Origin: Croceimicrobium sp965658275
Lineage (GTDB): Bacteria > Bacteroidota > Bacteroidia > Flavobacteriales > Schleiferiaceae
Length of the DNA: 54,377 nt
Assembly (NCBI GenBank): GCA_965658275.1
Contig: CBFHRN010000008.1
Coordinates: forward strand, 1-54,377
Reading direction: 5' to 3'
The notes beneath the pieces are model-generated. The model saw only the letters and a list, made by a program, of their open reading frames with translations. It searched no databases and was not told the origin of the DNA. The position numbers were made by a program, and so were the translations under genes. Below, piece by piece: positions 41,934 through 50,769 of the stretch. Each line of letters begins with the position of its first letter. Within the stretch, counting starts at the first letter, position 1.

Positions 41934-43368
41934 AAAAATAAGGAACCAGCCAGTAGCTGTATAGGCCAATCAGAATTAGGCTAATTAAGTTTAAGGCAAA
42001 GCCCATGCGAGCCATGTCTTTCGTTTTTAATAATCCGCTGCTGTAAACAATGGCGTTTGGAGGAGTGGCAATGGGAAACATAAAGGCACAGCTCGCTCCT
42101 AAAGTTAAGGGGATGGCCAAGCCAAGCTCTGCAATACCTAAAGCGCGAGCAATAATAAAGCTTACGGGGATAAAGACTGAAACCAAAGCAACATTACTCA
42201 TCACCTCGGTTAAGAAAATAGAGAAGGCGGTTATTAATAGAATAATGATGAGTTGATGCTGCCAACCACTTTCAAGAATAAAATGGGCAGCCGTTTCCAC
42301 CAACTTAGAAACTTCTAAGGCCTTCGCTAAGGATAAACCACCCCCAAAAAGTAAGATTATATTCCAGGGTAACTTCCCTAAGTCTTTTTGCCCAAGTAGA
42401 GCTTTATTCGCTTTTCCATTAGCGGGTACAATAAACAATAGAATCATACCCGAGATTGCGATTATGGTGTCGCTTAGTCTTTCCCAGCCACCAATTTGAT
42501 TGATCTGGGCTCTCAGAATCCACGAAATAGCCATAAATGCTAAAACCCCGGCGGTTCTTTTCTCGGCCATTGACATACGTCCTAGCCCTTTTAACTCTTT
42601 GTTTATTAAGTCTTTAATTCCATCGAGTTCAAATTTAGGTTTCAAAAGAACTTTGGTCAGAAGAAACCACAATAAGATCAGTAACAAAAGACATAAGGGA
42701 AGGGCGAAAAAAAGCCAGTCCGCAAAGGCCAAGTCTATTTCTAAGCTTCCGCTGCTAAAACTAGCTAATACTAAATTAGGGGGTGTTCCAATCAAAGTGC
42801 TCATGCCACCGATATTGGCAGAATAGGCAATCCCAAGCATCAATGCAATGGCGAAGTTCCTGCTCGCTTTTTCATCGCTCATCTTTTCGGATATAAGATG
42901 GTATAGGCTAAGACCAATCGGAAGCATCATTACAGTAGTGGCGGTATTGGAGATCCACATACTAAGTAAGGCCGTCGCCGTCATAGTACCCATTAAAATT
43001 TTGGGAAGGCCAGTACCGCTAATCTTTAAAATGTTTAGTGCAATTCTTCGGTGTAAATTCCATTTTTCAATGGCTAGGCCTAAAGCAAAGCCACCTAAGA
43101 ATAAAAATATAATGGGATGGCCATACAATGCACCAACAGCTTTTGGTTCCAAAATGCCTAGGATTGGAAATAGAATCAAAGGTAAGAGAGCAGTGACCCC
43201 TAAAGGGATTAGGTTACTCATCCACCATATTAACATCCATGCTAAAGTTCCAATGACCTGGGCTTGCATTAATTCTAATGGCATCATTAAAGCACAAAAG
43301 CTAAAGATAAGTGGGCCACTGGCAAGAATGGAAAACCGAAGGCCTATGGATTTAGAAAAGCTGTTCAT
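41926..43368 (-). CDS. SLC13/DASS-family sodium:carboxylate (or anion) symporter
   Basis: A 480-residue inner-membrane protein with about 11-12 helices. DASS signatures: SNTATTVMMLPIGL (sodium site 1, SNT), ANIGGMSTLIGTPPNLVL, and the repeat half with EVMSNVALVSVFIPVS and FPIATPPNAIVYSSG. Members carry succinate, other dicarboxylates, citrate or sulfate with Na+. I chose the ATG at 43368 (MNSFSKSIGLRF) because a TAnnTTTG box lies 29 bases upstream; a longer frame to 43452 would overlap the divergent PAS gene. It ends in an eight-base convergent overlap with the di-heme lipoprotein gene. Confidence 0.86.
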   Translation of the reverse strand: MNSFSKSIGLRFSILASGPLIFSFCALMMPLELMQAQVIGTLAWMLIWWMSNLIPLGVTALLPLILFPILGILEPKAVGALYGHPIIFLFLGGFALGLAIEKWNLHRRIALNILKISGTGLPKILMGTMTATALLSMWISNTATTVMMLPIGLSLYHLISEKMSDEKASRNFAIALMLGIAYSANIGGMSTLIGTPPNLVLASFSSGSLEIDLAFADWLFFALPLCLLLLILLWFLLTKVLLKPKFELDGIKDLINKELKGLGRMSMAEKRTAGVLAFMAISWILRAQINQIGGWERLSDTIIAISGMILLFIVPANGKANKALLGQKDLGKLPWNIILLFGGGLSLAKALEVSKLVETAAHFILESGWQHQLIIILLITAFSIFLTEVMSNVALVSVFIPVSFIIARALGIAELGLAIPLTLGASCAFMFPIATPPNAIVYSSGLLKTKDMARMGFALNLISLILIGLYSYWLVPYFFN

Positions 43369-43397
43369 TAAAATTTCAAAGCAATTGAAGAATTGTC

Positions 43398-43405
43398 CAA
43401 ATATA
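43398..43405 (-). promoter_or_regulatory. TAnnTTTG promoter box for the SLC13 gene
   Basis: On the minus strand it reads TATATTTG, an exact match 29 bases upstream of the ATG at 43368. It supports the shorter start. Confidence 0.55.
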
Positions 43406-43443
43406 TAGTGCTCATTCTTTAAATTAGAGCCACAAATCAGATA

Positions 43444-45011
43444 ATGAGTCAAAGTCTTAGCCCAGGTATAGACATGATCTACCGGATTTCTCCTGATGGA
43501 AGATACCGGTACATCAACAAAAAGGCAGCCGAATTTTTAGGCGGTAGTCCTGATGTCATTCTAGGTCGTCATTTTCTTGATTTTGTTCGGGAAGACTTTC
43601 ATCAACCCATTCTCGACTTTTACGGGAAACAGATAAAAGAAAGTCAAGACTCAACGTATTTTGAATTTCCCATTCCAACTCTAGATGGACAAGTAAGATG
43701 GGTAGGACAAAGTATTGAATTGGTATTTGAAGATGGCGAGCTCATTGAGCTTTTAGGAGTGGCACGAGAGATAACGGAACAAAGAGCAACCAAAGAGCGC
43801 TTGAAGATTAGTGATTTTCAATTATTGGCTCTCGTAAATAATATGGATGCAGCTATTTTAGTGGAAGATGCCGATCGGAAACTTCAATAAGCCAATCAAA
43901 AGTTTTGCGATTATTTCGGAATACCAGCTCCTCCTAATGAATTAGTTGGAATGGATTGCGCTGCAGCAGCTGAACAATCAAAAGACTTATTTTCGGACCC
44001 TAGCGGCTTTTTAGACGGAATCGATAAGGATCTTAGAAACCAGGTCAATCACAGTGGCGTGCGACTTGAGCTCATTGACGAACGTGTATTTGAGCGCGAT
44101 TATGTTCCTATTTTCTTAGAAGAAAATCAGTAAGCAGGCCATATGTGGCTGTACAGAGACGTAACCATTCGGAGTTTAAGCGAAATGGCTATTAAGGAAT
44201 CGGAGAAAAAATACCGAGAAGCCATGGAGAATATCGACTTAGGCTTAATGGAAGTCGATAATGATGAGACGATACTGTTTGCGAATGATCCTTTTTTAAA
44301 TGCTACTGGTTACACCTTAAAGGAAGTCATAGGAAAGAATGCACGTGAGGTTTTTTTGAATGACGAAGACATAGCGTATCATAAAGCATTGCTCGAACAA
44401 ACTGCAGCTTTGCGAACTGAGGATAAATCTAGTGCTTATGAACTTCCCATTCGTTCCAAATGGGGAGAGCGGTTATGGTTTCTTATCTCGGGTACACCTT
44501 TAAAGGATTACGAAGGAAATGTTATTGGCTCACTCGGAATCCATCACAATATTAGCAATATTAAAAAGTTACAAGCGCAACTCGAGTATCGGACAGAGTT
44601 TCAGGATACACTCTTAAACTTAGCTAGTAAATTAATTGATATTGAGACGGATAAGGAGTCAGATGTTATTAATGATGCCCTTTCCAAGATTGGTCAATTC
44701 GTTGGAGCGGATCGAGCTTATATTTTTGATTACTTATTAGAGGAAGGAATAACTAATAATCTATTTGAATGGTGCGCTGAAGGAATTAGTCTGGAAATAG
44801 AAAATCTTCAGGCGGTTCCCTTAGAAACTATTCCCGATTGGCCTGAAGCCCACCGAAAAGGAGAAGCAATGCTTTACAAGGATATTTCCCTGCTTTAAAA
44901 GCAAATCCTATTCGACAAATCTTAGAGCCCCAAGGTATTCAATCTATAATCATCTTAAAATGTCAAATGAATTGAGGGTTGATTGGAAAAGATTCTTTCA
45001 ACTTGCCATAA
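43444..45011 (+). pseudogene. Decayed PAS-PAS-PAS-GAF sensor protein
   Basis: One continuous frame from ATG 43444 encodes three PAS segments (PDGRYRYINKKAAEFLGG; FCDYFGIPAPPNELVGMDC; ILFANDPFLNATGYTLKEVIG) and the start of a GAF domain (KIGQFVGADRAYIFDYLLEE). It is broken by TAA stops at 43888-43890 and 44131-44133, each where the homologous residue could be Tyr, and by a frameshift near 44888 where one extra C in a CCC run would restore the reading PALKANPIRQILEPQG. Relic GAF sequence (GLIGKDSFNLP) continues to about 45008 with more stops. No histidine-kinase or output domain follows. The gene is almost surely non-functional unless the stops are assembly errors. Confidence 0.82.
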
Positions 45012-45122
45012 AAGCAGGATTGAACCAAAATACCAATACTATTTCAGACTTAACTAAAGTTAGAATGGTTGGTTAAAAATCAAAAGATATGAGGAATGGT
45101 TTCTGAATAATCAGAGATAAGT

Positions 45123-45148
45123 AAAAAGGGGGAGAAATTCCCCTTTTT
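45123..45148. terminator. Hairpin terminator downstream of the PAS pseudogene
   Basis: AAAAAGGGG pairs with CCCCTTTTT around a short GAGAAATT-containing loop. It would end the pseudogene transcript on the plus strand and also reads as a terminator on the minus strand. Confidence 0.7.
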
Positions 45149-45309
45149 CATTTATTCCTATTGAGCACTAATTAAAATCTGCGGTAACAAATCTTATATT
45201 TTTTTACTAAAGCTCTACCAAAAGCAGTCTGTTTTACTTTGGTCTTAATTTTCACACTAGCTTTTAGTAAAGTGGCAATTCTTAGACAAATGACTAGGAT
45301 AATTGCCAA

Positions 45310-45337
45310 AAAAAAGCCCCAAAATAGGGGCTTTTTT
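45310..45337 (-). terminator. Terminator of clpC
   Basis: AAAAAAGCCCC pairs perfectly with GGGGCTTTTTT around the loop AAAATA, 17 bases beyond the clpC stop in the direction of its transcription. Confidence 0.85.
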
Positions 45338-45354
45338 GATTTATGCTCGTAAAC

Positions 45355-47916
45355 TTATTCTTCTGAAGTTGCAGTCTTCTTATTGACTGACACTACAATT
45401 TTTTCATCCTCTTTATTTTTCTCGAGTTCGATAATTATGGTGTCGCCTTCTTCAATTTCGGAATTGATAATTTGCTCCGCAAGAGGATCTTCAACGTATT
45501 TCTGAATGGCTCTCGCTAATGGCCGGGCGCCGTACTTTTCATCAAAGCCTTTATCCGCAATGTAAAGTTTGGCCTCTTCCGACATCTGTACCTCATAACC
45601 AAGCTCATTGATTCGCAAATAGAGCTTTCGCAACTCGATATCAATAATCTTAACAATGTTCTCTTTGGATAGACTGTTGAACAGAATTACATCATCAATT
45701 CTATTCAAGAATTCTGGAGCAAAGGCGCGTTTCAAAGCAGTCTCGATAACCCCTTTTTCCAAATCACCTTTCCCTTGCTTCCGAGCTCCGGTTCCAAAGC
45801 CAACGCCAGTACCGAAATCCTTCAATCGACTGGTGCCAATATTCGAGGTCATGATAATGATGGTATTCTTAAAATCCACTTTACGTCCTAGGCTATCGGT
45901 CATATGACCATCATCAAGCGCCTGAAGTAATAAGTTGAAAACATCGGGATGGGCTTTCTCAATCTCATCCAATAGTACCACAGAATAAGGCTTGCGGCGT
46001 ACCTTTTCGGTTAACTGTCCGCCTTCTTCATAACCCACATATCCGGGAGGCGCCCCAACCAAGCGAGACACCGCAAATTTTTCCATGTATTCGCTCATGT
46101 CGATGCGAACGAGGTTATCTTCACTGTCGAATAAAGTGCGAGCTAATTCCTTGGCTAATTGGGTTTTACCAACACCGGTTGGACCTAAGAAAATGAAGGA
46201 GCCGATTGGCTTTTTCGGATCTTTTAAGCCTGCGCGGTTACGCTGAATCGCTTTTACGATTTTATCTACTGCTTCGCTCTGGCCGATGATTTCCTTTTTC
46301 ATGTCCTCCGCCATGCTAGACAAGCGCTTGCTTTCTTGCTGAGCCACCCTTTGCACGGGAATCCCCGTCATCATAGCAACGACCTCGGCCACATTTTCTT
46401 CACTTACCGTTTCGCGATTTTTCTTTACCTCTTCTTCCCAGCGGACCTGAGCCTCCTGCAATTGGTTTTCAAGATTCTTTTCATCATCGCGCAGGCGAGC
46501 TGCTTCCTCGTATTTTTGCTTTTTAACTACTTGAATTTTCAAGTCGCGAATTTCTTCGAGTTTTTTCTCCAAATCCATGATATCTTCAGGAACATGGATA
46601 CTCGTGATGTGAACGCGGGATCCTGCTTCATCTAAAGCATCAATTGCTTTATCCGGAAGGTGACGATCTGTAACATAACGCGCGGTTAACTGCACACAAG
46701 CCTTTAGGGCTTCGTCGGTATAGTTAACATTATGATGCTCTTCGTAACGATCTTTAATATTATTTAAGATTTGCAGGGTTTCCTCTAGGTTGGTCGGGTC
46801 CACCATTACCTTTTGGAAGCGACGCTCCAAAGCACCGTCCTTTTCTATATGTTGTCGGTATTCATCCAAAGTGGTAGCACCGATACATTGAATCTCCCCT
46901 CTGGCTAGAGCGGGTTTAAACATATTGCTTGCATCTAAAGAGCCAGTGGCTCCACCTGCCCCAACAATTGTGTGCAGCTCATCGATAAACAAAATGATGT
47001 CGTCATTCTTTTCCAGTTCATTCATTAAAGCCTTCATACGCTCTTCGAACTGACCACGGTATTTGGTCCCTGCTACCAATGAAGCGAGGTCAAGAGAAAC
47101 CACGCGTTTATCAAATAAGACGCGAGATACCTTTCGTCTAACGATACGCAAGGCTAGTCCCTCAGCAATAGCCGATTTACCCACTCCGGGGTCACCGATT
47201 AATAGAGGGTTATTCTTCTTGCGTCGAGATAAAATCTGAGAAACTCTTTCGATTTCTTTTTCACGTCCTACAACAGGGTCTAATTTACCTTCCTCGGCCA
47301 TTTTGGTCAGATCCCTTCCAAAGTTATCCAATACCGGAGTTTTGGTTTTTCCTTCGGTTTTTCCCTTGCTACTGCTACCACTAAATCGACTGCCTTCGTT
47401 GCCGCTGTTGGCAAACTCGTCGTCCTCATCACGGTAGGAGCTTTCACTTCGTGGTCCCTTATCCTTTGACCACTCACTGTCAAACATAGACTGATATTCC
47501 ATTTTCACACTATCGTAATCGATGTCATACTTGCGTAGGATGCGTGACACAGGGTCATCATCATTTCGTAAAATGCACAATAAGAGATGTGATGTGCGTA
47601 TGGTATTAGAGCCAAATAATTTGGCTTCTAGAAAAGTGGTTTTTAAAGCTTTCTCTGCCTGGCGCGTTAGAGGTAGATGCTTCTTGGCATTTATTTGACC
47701 ACTTACATTAGGCGCGCTTATCGCCTCAATCTGGCGCCGAAACGCCGCAACATCTACACCAAGGTCTTCGAGTATTTTAATGGCGCTGCCTTCACCTTCA
47801 CGGATAAGGCCTAACATTAGATGCTCGGTACCAATATAATCATGTCCCAGACGCAAGGCTTCCTCCTTACTGTAACTGATCACGTCTTTTACACGTGGTG
47901 AAAAATTCTCATCCAT
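45355..47916 (-). CDS. clpC: ClpC AAA+ protease unfoldase
   Basis: An 853-residue cytoplasmic ATPase. Two ClpN repeats (about 2-145) are followed by a Ser/Lys/Gly-rich linker (about 150-195), AAA1 with Walker A GDPGVGKSAIAEG, a middle domain with UVR-like segment KYEEAARLRDDEKNLENQL, and AAA2 with GPTGVGKTQLAKE. VGFG (in GTGVGFGTGA) is the loop that docks on ClpP. ClpC unfolds proteins for ClpP degradation. The linker after the ClpN domain is longer than in Bacillus ClpC. It is a single gene with its own promoter box and terminator. Confidence 0.95.
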   Translation of the reverse strand: MDENFSPRVKDVISYSKEEALRLGHDYIGTEHLMLGLIREGEGSAIKILEDLGVDVAAFRRQIEAISAPNVSGQINAKKHLPLTRQAEKALKTTFLEAKLFGSNTIRTSHLLLCILRNDDDPVSRILRKYDIDYDSVKMEYQSMFDSEWSKDKGPRSESSYRDEDDEFANSGNEGSRFSGSSSKGKTEGKTKTPVLDNFGRDLTKMAEEGKLDPVVGREKEIERVSQILSRRKKNNPLLIGDPGVGKSAIAEGLALRIVRRKVSRVLFDKRVVSLDLASLVAGTKYRGQFEERMKALMNELEKNDDIILFIDELHTIVGAGGATGSLDASNMFKPALARGEIQCIGATTLDEYRQHIEKDGALERRFQKVMVDPTNLEETLQILNNIKDRYEEHHNVNYTDEALKACVQLTARYVTDRHLPDKAIDALDEAGSRVHITSIHVPEDIMDLEKKLEEIRDLKIQVVKKQKYEEAARLRDDEKNLENQLQEAQVRWEEEVKKNRETVSEENVAEVVAMMTGIPVQRVAQQESKRLSSMAEDMKKEIIGQSEAVDKIVKAIQRNRAGLKDPKKPIGSFIFLGPTGVGKTQLAKELARTLFDSEDNLVRIDMSEYMEKFAVSRLVGAPPGYVGYEEGGQLTEKVRRKPYSVVLLDEIEKAHPDVFNLLLQALDDGHMTDSLGRKVDFKNTIIIMTSNIGTSRLKDFGTGVGFGTGARKQGKGDLEKGVIETALKRAFAPEFLNRIDDVILFNSLSKENIVKIIDIELRKLYLRINELGYEVQMSEEAKLYIADKGFDEKYGARPLARAIQKYVEDPLAEQIINSEIEEGDTIIIELEKNKEDEKIVVSVNKKTATSEE

Positions 47917-47986
47917 ATCTTAAATCTGTCCTCGGAAATTCTTTGTGATTCGGGTGCTAATTCTGTGCCAAAGCTCCCCTTATAAT

Positions 47987-47994
47987 CAAAGGTA
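47987..47994 (-). promoter_or_regulatory. TAnnTTTG promoter box for clpC
   Basis: On the minus strand it reads TACCTTTG, an exact match, with about 70 bases to the clpC ATG. This long leader contrasts with the leaderless genes elsewhere in the window. Confidence 0.55.
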
Positions 47995-48104
47995 GTTTTT
48001 AATTAACAAGATCGCTTTACCAAGGTTTACTTTTATCAACATCAAATAGCGGAAATTGTGAGTAAAATTAGGCGCTAGCGGCCCAAATAGGGCTTCAGAG
48101 AAGT

Positions 48105-48112
48105 TATATTTG
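48105..48112 (+). promoter_or_regulatory. TAnnTTTG promoter box for gyrA
   Basis: TATATTTG is an exact match 35 bases before the ATG at 48148. Confidence 0.55.
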
Positions 48113-48147
48113 ACTTTTACATAAAATACAATTAAACAACTGACAGT

Positions 48148-50700
48148 ATGGCTGCAGGTGAACGTATCATACCCATCAACATTGAGGAAGAAATGAAGTC
48201 TTCCTACATCGATTATTCGATGTCGGTAATTGTGTCTAGGGCACTACCAGATGTACGTGATGGTTTAAAGCCGGTGCACCGCCGGGTATTATTTGGAATG
48301 TACGAATTAGGCGTACTATCCAATCGATCTTACAAGAAATCCGCTCGTATCGTAGGTGAGGTTCTCGGTAAATTCCACCCTCATGGAGATTCATCGGTAT
48401 ACGATACTATGGTAAGAATGGCGCAGCCATGGAGTTTGCGCTATATGCTCGTGGATGGACAAGGTAACTTTGGTTCTATCGACGGCGATCCGCCCGCGGC
48501 AATGCGTTATACGGAAGCCCGTCTCCGCAAGATATCTGAGGAGATGTTAGCGGATATTGATAAGGAAACGGTAGATACTCAATTAAACTTTGATGATACC
48601 CTTGAAGAGCCGGTTGTACTTCCTACTCGAATTCCTAATCTTATTGTAAACGGTGCTTCTGGTATAGCGGTAGGTATGGCTACCAATATGCCTCCACATA
48701 ATCTTACCGAGGCAATTAATGGCATTAATGCATACATCGACAACCGCGATATTACCGTGGAAGAGATGATGCAGCACATTACAGCGCCAGATTTCCCAAC
48801 GGGTGGTATTATATACGGATACGATGGGGTTAAAGAAGCCTTTGAGACGGGTCGAGGTAGAATCGTTTTGCGTGGTAAGGCCGAAATCCAGGAAGTAAAA
48901 GGTCGTGAAGCCATTGTCGTTACAGAGATTCCCTACATGGTGAATAAGGCAGAGATGATTAAAAAGACTGCCGACCTTGTAAATGACAAAAAGATTGAAG
49001 GCATCTCTGATATTAAGGATGAGTCGGATCGTAAAGGATTACGGGTCGTATACTATCTAAAGCGCGATGCAGTGCCCAATGTGGTGCTCAATATGCTATA
49101 CAAGTATACTCAGCTGCAATCCAGCTTCTCCGTTAATAATATTGCCCTTGTAAAAGGACGTCCGGAGCAGTTGAATATCCGCGACATGGTAGAGCATTTC
49201 GTGGAGCATAGGGTTGAGGTGGTTATTCGTCGCACCAAGTACGAATTACGAAAAGCCGAAGAGCGTGCGCACATCTTAGAAGGATTAATCATTGCCTCGG
49301 ATAACATTGATGAGGTAATTCAAATAATTCGTTCTTCATCTAGTCCAGATGAGGCACGTGATCGTTTAGAAAAACGATTCGAGTTATCTGAAATTCAGGC
49401 CCGTGCTATTGTCGACATGCGTCTACGTCAGTTAACCGGACTAGAGCAAGATAAGCTACGTGCAGAATACGATGAGTTATTAAAGACCATCGAATACTTA
49501 AAGCGTATCCTTAATGAGGAAGACCTGCGTATGCAGATCATTAAAGAGGAGCTTACAGAAGTTAAAGAGAAATACGGTGATGAACGCCGCACGGATATTG
49601 ATTATGCAGGTGGTACACTATCCATTGAGGACATGATTCCAGATGAGGAAGTGGTGATTACCATTTCGCATGCGGGCTATATCAAGCGTACACCACTAGC
49701 AGAATACCGTAAACAGGGTAGAGGTGGTGTTGGCCAGAAAGGGGTGAATACCCGAGATGCCGATTTTGTCGAGCATATTTTTGTGGCCACGAACCATAAC
49801 TACCTATTATTCTTTACCGAATGGGGACGCTGTTTCTGGCTTCGGGTTTATGAGGTTCCAGAAGGTAGCAAGGCCAGTAAAGGAAGGGCTATCCAAAACT
49901 TAATTAACATTCCTCAAGATGATAAGCTCCGTGCATTCATCAATACCAAGGACCTTAGGGATGAGGACTATGTTAATTCCAATTTCATCGTGATGGTGAC
50001 CCAAAAGGGTATCATTAAGAAAACTAGTCTAGAAGCTTATTCGCGCCCACGATCTAATGGTATTAATGCCATTACCGTTCGTGAAGGCGATATGCTTTTA
50101 GAAGCAAGGCTTACTACCGGTAATGATGACATTTTAATGGCCGTTAAGAGTGGTAAAGCGATTCGCTTTAATGAAAATGCAGTGCGCGCTATGGGTCGAA
50201 ATGCCAGTGGTGTGCGTGGTGTTACTCTAGCCAACGATGATGATGAGCTAGTAGGAATGGTAACTATTCCACCTTCAGATGCCGAAGAAACCAGCATTCT
50301 TGTAGTATCTGAAAACGGTTATGGTAAGCGTTCTCCATTGGAGGATTATCGTATTACTAATCGCGGTGGTAAAGGAGTTAAAACCATTACTGTTAGCGAA
50401 AAGACAGGTTTTCTGGTTGCTATTAAGGCAGTTAGTGATGAAGATGATTTGATGGTTATTAATAAGAGTGGTATCATGATTCGAATCGGGGTGTCTGATT
50501 TACGTATCATGGGTCGAGCAACTCAAGGGGTACGCTTGATAAACCTTAAGAAAAATGATCAAATTGCGTCTGTTGCAAAGGTTCCTGCTTCAGAGGAAGA
50601 GGAAGAACTAGAAACTGGAATCGAGAACGGAGGTGCTGAAGGAGGTTCTCCTGAAGCAAGCGCTGGTACTGCTCCCGAAGCTCCAGAAAGTGAAGATTAA
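48148..50700 (+). CDS. gyrA: DNA gyrase subunit A
   Basis: An 850-residue protein. The breakage-reunion domain has the catalytic Tyr121 in PAAMRYTEARL. The quinolone region reads KFHPHGDSSVYDT: Ser82 and Asp86 match E. coli Ser83 and Asp87, so no classical resistance change is present (the next residue is Ser where E. coli has Ala). The C-terminal beta-pinwheel includes the GyrA box KQGRGGVGQKG, which lets gyrase wrap DNA and add negative supercoils. The tail (about 815-850) is acidic (SEEEEELETG, then APEAPESED). A strong terminator follows within 20 bases of the stop. Confidence 0.96.
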   Translation: MAAGERIIPINIEEEMKSSYIDYSMSVIVSRALPDVRDGLKPVHRRVLFGMYELGVLSNRSYKKSARIVGEVLGKFHPHGDSSVYDTMVRMAQPWSLRYMLVDGQGNFGSIDGDPPAAMRYTEARLRKISEEMLADIDKETVDTQLNFDDTLEEPVVLPTRIPNLIVNGASGIAVGMATNMPPHNLTEAINGINAYIDNRDITVEEMMQHITAPDFPTGGIIYGYDGVKEAFETGRGRIVLRGKAEIQEVKGREAIVVTEIPYMVNKAEMIKKTADLVNDKKIEGISDIKDESDRKGLRVVYYLKRDAVPNVVLNMLYKYTQLQSSFSVNNIALVKGRPEQLNIRDMVEHFVEHRVEVVIRRTKYELRKAEERAHILEGLIIASDNIDEVIQIIRSSSSPDEARDRLEKRFELSEIQARAIVDMRLRQLTGLEQDKLRAEYDELLKTIEYLKRILNEEDLRMQIIKEELTEVKEKYGDERRTDIDYAGGTLSIEDMIPDEEVVITISHAGYIKRTPLAEYRKQGRGGVGQKGVNTRDADFVEHIFVATNHNYLLFFTEWGRCFWLRVYEVPEGSKASKGRAIQNLINIPQDDKLRAFINTKDLRDEDYVNSNFIVMVTQKGIIKKTSLEAYSRPRSNGINAITVREGDMLLEARLTTGNDDILMAVKSGKAIRFNENAVRAMGRNASGVRGVTLANDDDELVGMVTIPPSDAEETSILVVSENGYGKRSPLEDYRITNRGGKGVKTITVSEKTGFLVAIKAVSDEDDLMVINKSGIMIRIGVSDLRIMGRATQGVRLINLKKNDQIASVAKVPASEEEEELETGIENGGAEGGSPEASAGTAPEAPESED

Positions 50701-50717
50701 ATGTCTTTAGAGTATAT

Positions 50718-50751
50718 AAAAACCTCCTTGAAGCAAGGAGGTTTTTTTTTT
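50718..50751 (+). terminator. Rho-independent terminator after gyrA
   Basis: AAAACCTCCTTG pairs with CAAGGAGGTTTT around a three-base loop AAG, followed by a long T run. It lies in the leader of the next gene and rules out the ATG at 50701 as its start. Confidence 0.88.
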
Positions 50752-50769
50752 GTACCTATAACTCTCTGC

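Larger units (their letters stand above)
44899..45354. other. Gene-poor stretch with pseudogene relic and two terminators
   Basis: The left part is the decayed GAF relic (to about 45011). A short open frame of 38 codons at 44960-45076 overlaps the relic in another frame and has no recognisable product. Two hairpins with T runs lie at 45123-45148 and 45310-45337. The stretch 45149-45300 holds nothing I can identify. Confidence 0.6.

Noticed and set aside
42848..43408. 186-codon open frame antisense to the SLC13 gene
   Set aside because: Low-complexity basic product with no motif, entirely inside a well-supported transporter gene and its leader.
43888..44133. Programmed stop-codon readthrough in the PAS gene
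   Set aside because: The shared codon context is suggestive, but the later frameshift, additional stops and missing output domain make gene decay the simpler reading.
44960..45076. 38-codon open frame downstream of the PAS relic
   Set aside because: It overlaps the relic GAF sequence in another frame, has no recognisable product and no promoter box.
45190..45320. Short minus-strand open frame with a hydrophobic start and basic tail
   Set aside because: It begins inside the clpC terminator, so it would not be transcribed in that form, and only a TTG start is available.
48385..48415. Possible quinolone-resistance change in gyrA
   Set aside because: Ser82 and Asp86, equivalent to E. coli 83 and 87, are both wild-type; only the neighbouring residue differs (Ser for Ala), which is not a known resistance change.
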